The translations under genes and the position numbers were made by a program. This document shows positions 33,293-42,107 of a stretch of DNA of 56,120 bases, piece by piece. Below the pieces are notes generated by a model. It was not told where the DNA came from and made no database searches. It saw nothing but the letters and a program-made list of their open reading frames with translations. Within the stretch, counting starts at the first letter, position 1. Each line of letters opens with the position of its first letter. Origin of the DNA: Salinactinospora qingdaonensis (GTDB lineage: Bacteria; Actinomycetota; Actinomycetes; Streptosporangiales; Streptosporangiaceae); the NCBI RefSeq assembly GCF_039539445.1, contig NZ_BAABDD010000030.1, positions 1-56,120 on the forward strand, read 5' to 3'.

Positions 33293-33325
33293 GTGAATCC
33301 CGAGAACAGAGGTGGAGCACCATGA
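33293..33325 (+). CDS. Possible 10-residue leader peptide
   Basis: GTG start with AAGGGG upstream, product VNPENRGGAP. Its TGA overlaps the ATG of the next small frame (ATGA), as in coupled leader cistrons. It is too short for statistical support. Confidence 0.3.
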   Translation: MNPENRGGAP

Positions 33326-33414
33326 CCATATGTCCTTGGGTGGGCGATTGCTTCCCCCTTCCGGAATCACCAAGAAAATGTTTGGAAATCAAGAATCATG
33401 AAAAACAAAATTAA
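33322..33414 (+). CDS. Possible 30-residue Cys-containing peptide
   Basis: An ATG with GGTGGAG at good distance opens MTICPWVGDCFPLPESP, followed by RKCLEIKNHEKQN. It has three Cys residues and a charged tail. It could be a small regulatory protein or peptide. I know no homologue, and chance is possible. Confidence 0.35.
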   Translation: MTICPWVGDCFPLPESPRKCLEIKNHEKQN

Positions 33415-33479
33415 GACGAAACGTCCCACGACCACTGACCAGTAACCCGGCTCCGCCCATATCGCCCAGGAGGCTCAGC

Positions 33480-34631
33480 ATGTCCGCGACTCGCCGTAAC
33501 GACTTCGACGTCGCGTCGCCGGCGCCCAGCGCCTCGCTTACGTCCTCCGCGGAGCTGGATGGGCACGTCCCCGGCGCTGTCACCCACGTCCTCAGCGACT
33601 ACTTCGCGGCGCGCCGGAGCGCGGCGAGCGAGATCGATCCCCACTTCAGCGAGGAGGTCGTTGCGCGGCTGGAACACTTCACGCTCGGCGGTGGCAAGCG
33701 CATGCGCCCCGTATTCGCCTGGTGGGGGTGGCGCGCCGCCGGCGGCTCCGGGAGCGGCCAGGCCGCGACAACCGCGCTGCGCGCCGCCTCGGCGCTGGAA
33801 CTCATCCAGGCGTGCGCGCTGATCCAAGACGACGTGATGGACGGTTCGGTGCTGCGCCGCGGGCAACCGGCGATACACGTGGCCTTCGCCGAGGCGCACC
33901 GCCGCAACGGCTGGGCCGGCTCGCCCGAACGCTATGGCGAGTCGCTGGCGATCCTGGCCGGCGACCTGGCGCTGATCTGGGCCGACGACATGCTCGCCGA
34001 GGTCGTCGACGATCCGGCCACGCGGGCGCGCGTGCGTGCCCCCTGGCGGGCGATGCGCACCGAGATGATCGCCGGCCAGTTTCTCGACCTGCGTGCTCAG
34101 GCCCGTCGCGACGCCTCGGAGCGCACCGCCCTGCGGGTCGACGCGGTGAAGACAGCGGCCTACAGCGTGGAACGCCCCCTGCACTTCGGTGCCGCTCTGG
34201 CCGGCGCCGACGAGGAACTGGTGGCGGCGCTACGCGGTTATGGCGCGGAGGTGGGAACCGCCTTCCAGTTGCGCGACGACCTGTTGGGGATCTATGGCGA
34301 TCCCGCGCGGACCGGCAAACCCATCGGCGACGACCTGCGTGAGGGCAAGCGCACGCTGCTCCTGGCAATCGGGCTGCGGCGGGCTGAGGAGCGCGACAGC
34401 TCCGCCGCCGAGGCACTGCGCGCCGCGGTGGGCGACGCCGAACTTACTGACGACGATGTCCGCGTCGTCGGCAAGCTCCTCGACGAGCTAGGCGCGCGCG
34501 AGGCCGTGGAACGGCAGGTGCGGGAACTGCTCGACAGCGGCCTGCAACGCATCGGGAAGGCGCCGATCAAGGCCACCGCCCGCGAGGCGCTGCGGACCCT
34601 GGCGCTGGAGGCCACCTCCCGATCCGGCTAG
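33480..34631 (+). CDS. Trans-isoprenyl diphosphate synthase (383 aa)
   Basis: Condenses isopentenyl units into a prenyl diphosphate. First aspartate motif DDVMD (117-121), then LRRG; second motif RDDLLGIYGD (from residue 265); GGGKRMRP (70-77) binds the diphosphate. The residues four and five before the first motif are small (Cys, Ala), which favours C20 or longer products. AGGAGG precedes the ATG. The stop TAG lies in the CTAG of the element at 34628. A quinone- or carotenoid-type methyltransferase gene lies convergently downstream. Confidence 0.9.
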   Translation: MSATRRNDFDVASPAPSASLTSSAELDGHVPGAVTHVLSDYFAARRSAASEIDPHFSEEVVARLEHFTLGGGKRMRPVFAWWGWRAAGGSGSGQAATTALRAASALELIQACALIQDDVMDGSVLRRGQPAIHVAFAEAHRRNGWAGSPERYGESLAILAGDLALIWADDMLAEVVDDPATRARVRAPWRAMRTEMIAGQFLDLRAQARRDASERTALRVDAVKTAAYSVERPLHFGAALAGADEELVAALRGYGAEVGTAFQLRDDLLGIYGDPARTGKPIGDDLREGKRTLLLAIGLRRAEERDSSAAEALRAAVGDAELTDDDVRVVGKLLDELGAREAVERQVRELLDSGLQRIGKAPIKATAREALRTLALEATSRSG

Positions 34632-34787
34632 GTTCTGTTTGGGGGAGCGGGCGAGGGCCGGCGGCGGGCGCACGCGGGTGGGCTCCTCCGCCGTCGCCTT
34701 CCCATGCTGGCGATATCGCGGCACGAGCAAACGAAGAGCACGGAGATCCCGGGGAGCCACTGCCGCTCCCGACTCCCCCGCAGGGCG
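34628..34787. mobile_element. CTAG-bounded intergenic element (copy D), degenerate
   Basis: Starts CTAGGTTCTGTTTGGGGGAG at the stop of the prenyl synthase gene and shares CACGAGCAAACGAAGAGCAC with copies B and C. The core palindrome is reduced to CGATATCGCG near 34711. The right end is not defined. It fills the whole gap up to the convergent methyltransferase gene. Confidence 0.6.
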
Positions 34788-35516
34788 TTAAGAGGTGGGG
34801 GTCCGGCCGATGAAGGTGTGGACGATGCCGCGCTGCCAGCCCGGCATGGGCAGGGCGCGGACGTTCTCGAAGCCGGCGGCGCGCATGCGCCGGGTGACAG
34901 CGGTGGCACCGTCGAAGTCCATGACGCTGCGCCATAGGTAGCGGTACAGGTCGGTGCGTCCCGTGAGGAGCCGGCCAAGCGGGATGATGACGCCCCAGGC
35001 CACCAGCGACCACACGGCTCGGGCAGCCGGCGCGTCGGCCACCGAGTACTCGTGGAGCGCGATCCGGCCGCCGGGGCGCAGCAGGGAACCCATCGTCGCC
35101 AACGCCGTGTCGGGGGCGGGGCAGTTGCGCAGCAGATAGCCGGCGAGCAGCGCGTCTACCGGGCCGCCTATCTCCGGTGGGGTCAACTCCTCGACGCGGG
35201 CGTGGTGGAACCGCACGCGCGGGGTCCACGGTTTGGCGCGGGCCACGGCGAGCATCTGCTCGGAAGCGTCCACGCCGACGATCTGGGCTTGCGGAAACAC
35301 CTTGGCGAGGGCGGCGGTGGAGGCGCCGGTCCCACAGCCCAGGTCGAGAATCCGCAGCCCCGTCCCGCCGGCGGGCAGCCCGAGCCGGCGGGCCGATCTC
35401 CGCAGGTTGCGGTGGTAGCCGGGGTTGGCTCCCACAAGTCGGTCGTAGGAGGCGGCGGCGTGGTCGAACTCGCCGATGACCGCTCCACGTTTCATATCCC
35501 GCACCGAAGCGCGCAT
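34788..35516 (-). CDS. SAM-dependent methyltransferase, UbiE/MenG-like (242 aa)
   Basis: Class I methyltransferase with motif I ILDLGCGTGASTAALA, IVGVDASEQML, GYLLRNCPAPDTALATMGSLLRPGGR, and a hydrophobic C-terminal half (VWSLVAWGVIIPLGRLL), as in quinone C-methyltransferases. Together with the nearby prenyl diphosphate synthase it suggests a prenylated quinone or other isoprenoid product. Whether this is the housekeeping menaquinone enzyme cannot be told. Confidence 0.82.
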   Translation of the reverse strand: MRASVRDMKRGAVIGEFDHAAASYDRLVGANPGYHRNLRRSARRLGLPAGGTGLRILDLGCGTGASTAALAKVFPQAQIVGVDASEQMLAVARAKPWTPRVRFHHARVEELTPPEIGGPVDALLAGYLLRNCPAPDTALATMGSLLRPGGRIALHEYSVADAPAARAVWSLVAWGVIIPLGRLLTGRTDLYRYLWRSVMDFDGATAVTRRMRAAGFENVRALPMPGWQRGIVHTFIGRTPTS

Positions 35517-35854
35517 GGGTCTCCCGTTGTCCGTGTGGCCGTTGCCGGCGGGCGCCTTGGCTGGCAGACGGTGGTGGCTCCGATGCCGCCGGGCGGTCTG
35601 ACCCGGCTTGCCTCAGCACGGCCGGGAAGTGAACCCGCGCGGGCCGCCACCTCGTCTTCGACGGCGTAACCGCGGCGCTGCGTGGCGCCGGCTCCCCGAG
35701 TACACCACCTCGCGCTGCCGGAGTACACCACCGCAGCGCTGCCCGTTGCGGCCGGCCCGAGGGTCACACCGACCGGGCCTGTGCGGCTGGTAAGCTCCCC
35801 ATTATTAGCTCGTTTTCCAAGAAGCTTTTTTTGGTTCTTTTTTGGGGGTTCCCG
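35517..35854. other. Intergenic region upstream of the MmpL gene
   Basis: No gene is seen. GAGTACACCACC occurs twice, at 35698-35709 and 35721-35732, 23 bp apart, a candidate tandem operator. Near 35795-35845 are T-rich tracts (AAGCTTTTTTTGG and CTTTTTTGGGGG), unusual here, which may mark the promoter. Confidence 0.5.
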
Positions 35855-38071
35855 GTGAATTCCGTGCATCACTCCGCTGCTGGGAAGGGGCCTCCGGGCG
35901 AGCGAGCGGCGCAGCGGTCGTCGAGGCCGCCGCGCCGCCGGAGGCTCTGGTACGCGGCGGCGATCCTGCTGACGCTGGTGTGGCTGCTGGGGGCGGGACC
36001 TCTCGGTAGCTTCATGGGCAAGCTCTCGGAGGTGCAGAGCAACGACGAGGCCACGTTCCTGCCCTTGGGTGCGGAGTCCACCAAGGTCCAGGAGGTGGCC
36101 GCGGACTTCGCCGACCGTGAGACCGTGCCGGCGATCGTGGTCTACTCCGCCGACCGGACGTGGACACCGCAACGGCTGGCCGAGCTCTCCCAAGACGCCG
36201 AGCGCATCGCCGCCGCCGACGGGGTCGCCGGAGAGGTCACGGGACCGATCCCCGGCCCTGAGGACGACACGGTCGCCCAACTCGTCGTTCCGCTGTCGGA
36301 GGATGTCGACACCGCCGAGGCCACCGACGAACTGCGCGAAGTGGCCGGCGAACAGGCCGGCGCGGGCGTCACCGTGCAGGTGACCGGGCCCGCCGGCTTC
36401 GCCGCCGACCTCTCGGCGGCCTTCGCCGGCATCGACGGCACGCTGCTGGCCGTCGCCCTGGGAGCCGTGCTGGTGATCCTGGTGGCGGTGTACCGCTCTC
36501 CGCTGCTGCCCTTTGTCGTGATCGTCGCGGCGATGCTGGCGCTGGTGCTGGCTGCCGCGGTTGTCTACGTCGCTGCGGACACGGGCTGGTTGCAGCTCAA
36601 CGGGCAGAGCCAAGGCATCCTGTTCATCTTGGTCGTGGGCGCCTGCACCGACTACGCGCTGCTGTTGGTGTCGCGCTACCGCGAAACGCTGGTCGAGCAC
36701 CGACGCCCGGTCGACGCGGTGGTCGCCGCCGTGGGCGGCACCGTGCAGCCGATCCTGGCGTCGGGAGGCACCGTCATCCTCGGTGTGCTGTGCCTGCTCG
36801 CCGGAGACCTCGCCTCCAACCGCAGTCTCGGCCCCGTGGCGGCGCTGGGGATCGCCGCGGCGCTGGCCTCGGCGCTGACGTTCCTGCCCGCCGTGCTGTT
36901 GCTGCTGGGGCGGGCGGCGTTCTGGCCGGCCCGGCCCCACTACTCCCCTTCGGCCCAAGCGCAGGCAGGGCCGCTGGAGGCGGTGTACCGCCGCCACGGG
37001 GTGTGGGCGCGCGTGGCTCGAACGGTGGGCCGGCGTCCGCGCCTATGGTGGATCGGCGCGACGCTGGTGCTAGTGGCCGCCGCCGCGTTCGTGCCGCAGT
37101 TTCGCGCCGAAGGCACCTCCCAGTCCGAGATCTTCCGCACCGAGGTCGAAGCCGTCAGTGGTCAGGAGACGCTGGAGCGCGGTTTCGGCTCGGCCTCCAC
37201 CGCGGCACCGGCGCAGATCGTCACCGACGCCGACCGGGTCGAGGAGGTGGTGACCGCCGCCGAAAGCGTCGATGGGGTCACCGCGGCCACGCCCGTTCCC
37301 GAAGGCGAGGCCGCGCCGCAGGACGGGCCGGCAGGTGTCCAGCCTGAACCGAAGGTGGTGGACGGGCGTGCCCTAGTGCGCGCCACGCTCGCCGAAGAAC
37401 CCCAATCCACCGAGGCGGTGGAGGTCGTGCGGGAACTGCGCGCGCAGGTCGGCGCGGTCTCAGGCGCGAACGCCCTGGTGGGGGGCACGACAGCGGTGCA
37501 GCTCGACACTCTCGACACCGCTCAGCGCGATCTGACGGTGATCGTCGCGCTGGTGTTGGTGGTGGTCCTGCTGGTGCTCATCGTGCTGCTGCGGGCGCTC
37601 GTGGCGCCGCTGCTGCTCGTAGCGACGACCGTGCTGTCGTTTGGCTCCGCCCTAGGGGTGGGAGCGCTGGTCTTCAACCACCTGTTGGGCTTTCCCGGCG
37701 CCGACCCCGTGGTGCCGCTGTTCGCGTTCGTGTTCCTGGTGGCGCTGGGGATCGACTACAACATCTTCCTCATGACGCGCGCCCGCGAAGAGACCCTGGA
37801 GCACGGCACCCGGGAAGGGACGCTGCGCGCGCTCACCGTGACCGGCGGGGTCATCACCTCGGCCGGAGTGGTGTTGGCCGCGACGTTTGCCGCGCTGGCC
37901 GTCATCCCGCTGCTGTTCCTGGCGCAGTTGGCCTTCCTGGTGGCCTTCGGGGTGCTGCTCGACGCTTTGCTGGTGCGTTCGGTGCTGGTGCCCGCGCTGG
38001 CCCTGGATGCCGGTCGGTGGATCTGGTGGCCGGGACGCGCCTTCCGCCGAGAGCCGGCCGGCAGCTCGTGA
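35855..38071 (+). CDS. MMPL-family RND-like transporter (738 aa)
   Basis: Twelve membrane helices in two halves, each with a large extracytoplasmic loop. The first-half signature is GACTDYALLLVSRYRE and the second is VALGIDYNIFLMTRARE, the Asp-Tyr proton-relay motifs of MmpL transporters, which export lipids or hydrophobic compounds. Length is normal. The GTG at 35855 is preferred; the ATG at 35831 lies in a T-rich tract. A PucR gene is convergent. Confidence 0.92.
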   Translation: MNSVHHSAAGKGPPGERAAQRSSRPPRRRRLWYAAAILLTLVWLLGAGPLGSFMGKLSEVQSNDEATFLPLGAESTKVQEVAADFADRETVPAIVVYSADRTWTPQRLAELSQDAERIAAADGVAGEVTGPIPGPEDDTVAQLVVPLSEDVDTAEATDELREVAGEQAGAGVTVQVTGPAGFAADLSAAFAGIDGTLLAVALGAVLVILVAVYRSPLLPFVVIVAAMLALVLAAAVVYVAADTGWLQLNGQSQGILFILVVGACTDYALLLVSRYRETLVEHRRPVDAVVAAVGGTVQPILASGGTVILGVLCLLAGDLASNRSLGPVAALGIAAALASALTFLPAVLLLLGRAAFWPARPHYSPSAQAQAGPLEAVYRRHGVWARVARTVGRRPRLWWIGATLVLVAAAAFVPQFRAEGTSQSEIFRTEVEAVSGQETLERGFGSASTAAPAQIVTDADRVEEVVTAAESVDGVTAATPVPEGEAAPQDGPAGVQPEPKVVDGRALVRATLAEEPQSTEAVEVVRELRAQVGAVSGANALVGGTTAVQLDTLDTAQRDLTVIVALVLVVVLLVLIVLLRALVAPLLLVATTVLSFGSALGVGALVFNHLLGFPGADPVVPLFAFVFLVALGIDYNIFLMTRAREETLEHGTREGTLRALTVTGGVITSAGVVLAATFAALAVIPLLFLAQLAFLVAFGVLLDALLVRSVLVPALALDAGRWIWWPGRAFRREPAGSS

Positions 38072-38092
38072 CGGCCACGGTAGTGACTCGGT

Positions 38093-38116
38093 CCTGGGGC
38101 CCGGTCCCGCCCCAGG
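38093..38116. terminator. Terminator-like hairpin between convergent genes
   Basis: CCTGGGGC and GCCCCAGG pair across an 8-nt loop, just after the MmpL stop. Confidence 0.5.
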
Positions 38117-38177
38117 CATCGACACCTCCGGGCGCTGGAGCAAACGCTGCCGCGCCCCGGCCGGATGGGCCACGGGG

Positions 38178-39383
38178 TTACCGCCGAAGCTGGCGCGCGC
38201 GCAGCGCGATCTCAAGTTCAAAACGCTGGTCGGGGGTGTGGAGCTGATCTCCGAAGAGCTCCTCAAGCTGGCGCAGCCGGTAACGCACGGTCTGCGGATG
38301 GACGTAGAGATGGCTGGCCACCTCGTTGGCGTTACGGGAGTACTGCAACCAGGCGAGCAGGGTCTCGGCGAGGCGATCCTGCTGGGCGGGGCGGAGCTCC
38401 CGCAGCGGCGCCAGCCGCGTCTGGACGAGGGAGTCCACCAGCTCCTCGTCTGAGAACACGAACAGGGTGGCCATGTGCTCCGAACAGCGGATAGGGCTAC
38501 TGGTGTCGATGATGCCGCGCTGGCCCAGCTTGAGGGCCTGGCGCGCGCGGCACAGCGACATGGGCAGCGCGTCCAGCGGCACGGTGGGGCCGATCGCGGC
38601 GACCCACCCGCTCAGCGCGGCTTCGATGGTCTGGGGCCGTCCGGGGCCGTCCGGGTCGGGGATCACCAGACGGGCATCGAGCCAGTTGAGATCGACGAGC
38701 ACGTCGGGAGGTAGCCCTCGGGCGGACAGTTCCTTGTCGCCGTTGCCGGCCACCGCCACCGCGGCGGCGGTGTGGGGGAGCTGCCAGCCGGCGGCACGGG
38801 CTTGACTGGCGATGGTGTTGGGATCTGGTTGGGGGGCGGTCAGCAGTAACTGGAGCAGTTGTCTGCGGCGGCGCTCCTGCTCTTCGACGTGGCGGGTTTG
38901 GGCTTCGGCGTAGCCTTCGGCGGAGGCGCTGGCCAACTCATCGAGGTGGCGAAAGATCGCGTCGGCGACATGGAAGAGGGTCTGTGGTGGGATCTCGAAC
39001 AGTTCGTTGTTGTCGACCAAGAACCGCAACGCCACTCGACCGCCGATGCGCAGTGCCGACTGTAGGGTGTCGAGGCTGCGGCCCTCCTTGAGTTCGGCAC
39101 GGCCGATGTCGCGGTAAAGGTCGACGAGCGACTCGCGCGGCGCGTGCGGGTCTTCGATCTGGTCCCAGAAATGGTGAATCGCCCGCTCCACGCCCCGGTG
39201 GAGCCGCCTGCCCAGGCTGCTCTCGGGAGGACGGGCGAACTCGGGGATCTCGCGCTGGATCTGCTCGGTGATCTCCTGGGCACTCTCACCCAGGTAGGGC
39301 CTGATCCGGGCGGCCAGCTCGGAGGGGACACCCATCGCAGGGCGAGCTGAGGGGGTCGACCGGTGAGGCGCTGCGTGAGCCAT
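38178..39383 (-). CDS. PucR/CdaR-family regulator (401 aa)
   Basis: Residues 20-200 are the helical RsbT-like/PucR N-terminal region. A GGDEF-like degenerate middle comes next, then the C-terminal PucR HTH_30 with LLAWLQYSRNANEVASHLYVHPQTVRYRLRQLEELFGD. Such proteins act as transcriptional activators. It faces the 845-nt gap before the chlorothreonine cluster and is a candidate pathway regulator, though this rests on position only. Confidence 0.88.
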   Translation of the reverse strand: MAHAAPHRSTPSARPAMGVPSELAARIRPYLGESAQEITEQIQREIPEFARPPESSLGRRLHRGVERAIHHFWDQIEDPHAPRESLVDLYRDIGRAELKEGRSLDTLQSALRIGGRVALRFLVDNNELFEIPPQTLFHVADAIFRHLDELASASAEGYAEAQTRHVEEQERRRRQLLQLLLTAPQPDPNTIASQARAAGWQLPHTAAAVAVAGNGDKELSARGLPPDVLVDLNWLDARLVIPDPDGPGRPQTIEAALSGWVAAIGPTVPLDALPMSLCRARQALKLGQRGIIDTSSPIRCSEHMATLFVFSDEELVDSLVQTRLAPLRELRPAQQDRLAETLLAWLQYSRNANEVASHLYVHPQTVRYRLRQLEELFGDQLHTPDQRFELEIALRARQLRR

Positions 39384-40228
39384 ATGTCACTTCCCGGAGC
39401 GGAAGGCTTTCACGTTGGTTTGTGACAGCAAGGTAACTTTCTGTTCCCCAGATATCCACACGTCATGGCCTCCACCGTGGCGCGCTTGTTACCGATGCGG
39501 CAACTCCGGCGGTTTTTGGCGCTGACGGCGGTGGCGCGGCGACACCGCCGCGCTCCCAACTCTGCACCCGTGTCCCCCTCCACGGCGGCGATAGCCGCCC
39601 AGCGAGCCGTGACGGCGGGCGAGGACCGCGGCAAGCCTGTGAAATGGGGGGAAACCTGAATCTCTGCTCCCTGTGCCATCCAACCGAAAAAATTATTTCC
39701 CCAGGCTTCACACTGGACAACAGAAAGACCACACCCCCAGCCGATCCCCCCGGAGACCAGCGAAAATAAATCCGACACACAGAGAAACAGAGGAACTACT
39801 TGATAGTCCCAGAGAGGACGACTACGATCCTAGTTCGGGGCGAAAAAATGAAAGCGTGACCTCGGGGGAGCCAACCAACAAGAAACAGATATTCTCATCA
39901 CTCACTTCTTGACGGCTCGCGCTACTTCTCCACATGCCACACCACGGTGACATCGATCGCAAAATCCCTGCTCAAAAGCTTTTACGAGCTTCTTTTCAGC
40001 GTTAACGCCACACAGCCGCGGCGCAATCGAACGACGTCTCGGCATGCACTCCGTCGTGCCCAAAACCGGAAATTCGAGATGCGAGAACAACGAAAACCGT
40101 TCGGTTTTTCGAAGCAACGAAACCGGTCCCTAAGGCTCTCCGCTGCCCACGAAAACCCGATAAACCAACCGGCGACAGAACCAGTCAAATCACCAGACAG
40201 CCATTTCCCAGAGCAGTGAGGAGAGTCG
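39384..40228. other. Long AT-richer promoter region of the biosynthetic cluster
   Basis: 845 nt between the divergent PucR gene and the A-T gene. From about 39660 the base composition is far less GC-rich than the rest of the window. CGAAAACCG-TT-CGGTTTTTCG (40091-40111) is a hairpin. Several short open frames occur, but none has a good ribosome site or protein-like sequence. It probably contains the cluster promoter and a long 5' leader. Confidence 0.55.
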
Positions 40229-42058
40229 GTGAAAATTTCACAAGAGGATCTGCCCTATCGGGATTACGCTTTATCTCATTCCTTGTTTCCCGGTTCCAGA
40301 CTGGAGGAGATCTTCGAGGCCAGGGCTGAGGAGCACCCCGAACGCGATGCGGTAACCACTCCTGACGGTTCGATGACCTACCGAGAACTCGACTCCCGCG
40401 CTACCGTCGTAGCCCGCCGGCTGACCGGCCACGGTGTCGGTCCGGACGTAGTGATAGCGCTGTACACCGATCGCAGCGTCGAAATGCTGGTGGGCCTGCT
40501 TGGCATTCTCAAGGCCGGCGGCGCCTATCTGCCCGTCGACTCCACCGCTCCCGCTGCGCGCGTGCGCTGGCTGCTGGAGGACAGCGGCGCGAGCGCGGTC
40601 GTGACCGTGTCCCGGTTGGCCGCGACGCTGGGCGACTGGGCGGGAAAGCGTGTCCTCGTCGACGGCGAGGCGGCCGAGGACGGTGCCCCGGCGCCGGAAC
40701 CGAGCATGCCGAGGGCGGCCACCGACCTCGCCTATGTGATCTATACCTCCGGATCGACAGGCACCCCCAAGGGCGTGCTGGTCGAACACCGCAACATCGT
40801 CGGGCTATTCGAACAGACACGGCAGCAGTTCGACTTCGGCCCCGATGACGTCTGGACGATGTTCCACTCCGTGGCGTTCGACTTCTCGGTCTGGGAGATC
40901 TGGGGAGCACTGCTGCACGGCGGTCGGCTGGTGATCGTGCCTGACGAGGTGTGCCGCGCTCCCGCCCGGTTCCGGTCGCTGCTGACCGAGCAGGGAGTCA
41001 CCGTGGTGAACCAGACCCCATCGGCGCTGCGGCAGTTGATCGGGGCGGAGGTCGCCGCCGACGATATCGGGGGTCCGCGCCTGCGGTGGGTGATCCTCGG
41101 CGGGGAACGGCTCGATCCCGGCATGCTCGAACCGTGGATCGCACGCCGAGGCGACGAACAGCCGCGCCTGGTGAACATGTACGGCATCACCGAGACGACC
41201 GTGCACGCCTCGTTCCGACGGATCACGCGCGAGGATGTGGACCGGCGCGGCGTCAGCCCGATCGGGGTGGCGCTGCCAGGGCTGGAGTTCCTGGTGCTGC
41301 GCGAGAGCGGTGAGGCGACCGACACAGGCGAGGCCGGTGAGCTCTACATCAGCGGTACCGGGGTGGCGCGTGGCTACCTCAACCGCGCGCAGCTAACGGC
41401 AGAGCGTTTCGTGTACCCCTCGCAGGCCGACGGCCGACGCTGCTATCGCACCGGTGATCTGGTCGCCCGCGACGACAGCGGCGAGTACCGCTACCTCGGC
41501 CGTGTCGACGACCAACTCAAGGTCCGTGGTTTCCGCATCGAGCCCGGCGAGGTCGAGGCAGCCCTCAACACCCACCCCGGTGTGGCTACGAGTGTGGTGA
41601 CTGCCTGGGACTATGGGGAGGGGGACGTCCGGCTGGTCGCCTATCTCGTCCCCGCCGGCGAGCCCGTCGAAGCGGCGTGGGGACAGCAGGGGCCGGTCGA
41701 CGCGCTCACCGCGCTCCCCAGCCACATGCACCCCTCGGCGTTCGTAACGCTGCGGAGCCTGCCGATGACGGCCAACGGCAAGGTCGACAGGAACGCTCTG
41801 CCCGACCCCAGACAAAGCGGCGATGGCACCGAAGGCAGTGGGCTCTCTGCCGTCCAAGCTGAGATCGCCGCGATATGGCGCCAGGTGCTGGGGGTGGCCG
41901 AGGTCGACCTCGACGGGGACTTCTTCGACCTCGGCGGCACATCGCTGACCTTGGTGCGGATGTTCGACCGGGTCAACGCCCACTTCAACACCGACCTCGA
42001 CATCAGCGTGCTGGTGGACGAGGCCACCGTCCGTTCACTCGCGGCCAACTTCGAGTAG
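40229..42058 (+). CDS. Stand-alone NRPS adenylation-carrier protein, threonine-activating (609 aa)
   Basis: Activates an amino acid as AMP ester and loads it on its own carrier domain. A3 is YTSGSTGTPKG (172-182), A5 MYGITETT, A8 GRVDDQLKVRGFRIEPGE, A10 TANGKVDR (Lys518), and the carrier site is DLGGTSL (Ser572). The ten specificity residues, D218 F219 W222 N261 I289 G291 M317 V325 H326 K518, give DFWNIGMVHK, the canonical threonine code. There is no condensation or thioesterase domain. It corresponds to SyrB1, which presents threonine to a halogenase. GTG start with GTGAGGAG upstream. The next gene is the halogenase, 49 nt away. Confidence 0.94.
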   Translation: MKISQEDLPYRDYALSHSLFPGSRLEEIFEARAEEHPERDAVTTPDGSMTYRELDSRATVVARRLTGHGVGPDVVIALYTDRSVEMLVGLLGILKAGGAYLPVDSTAPAARVRWLLEDSGASAVVTVSRLAATLGDWAGKRVLVDGEAAEDGAPAPEPSMPRAATDLAYVIYTSGSTGTPKGVLVEHRNIVGLFEQTRQQFDFGPDDVWTMFHSVAFDFSVWEIWGALLHGGRLVIVPDEVCRAPARFRSLLTEQGVTVVNQTPSALRQLIGAEVAADDIGGPRLRWVILGGERLDPGMLEPWIARRGDEQPRLVNMYGITETTVHASFRRITREDVDRRGVSPIGVALPGLEFLVLRESGEATDTGEAGELYISGTGVARGYLNRAQLTAERFVYPSQADGRRCYRTGDLVARDDSGEYRYLGRVDDQLKVRGFRIEPGEVEAALNTHPGVATSVVTAWDYGEGDVRLVAYLVPAGEPVEAAWGQQGPVDALTALPSHMHPSAFVTLRSLPMTANGKVDRNALPDPRQSGDGTEGSGLSAVQAEIAAIWRQVLGVAEVDLDGDFFDLGGTSLTLVRMFDRVNAHFNTDLDISVLVDEATVRSLAANFE

Positions 42059-42107
42059 GCCCGCGCGCTCCGGCAGCACCCCCCGATACCCACGGAGGTA
42101 ACAGCAG

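Larger units (their letters stand above)
32942..33479. other. Intergenic region with two tiny coupled frames
   Basis: Mostly non-coding, with no terminator or RNA gene recognised. Two short translatable frames at 33293 and 33322 are listed separately. From 33360 the DNA is AT-rich, and this stretch probably holds the promoter for the polyprenyl synthase gene. Confidence 0.5.

Noticed and set aside
39410..39912. Short frames on both strands in the gap before the A-T gene
   Set aside because: No ribosome sites and low-complexity or random composition; they lie in an AT-richer region where stops should be common, but none looks like a protein.
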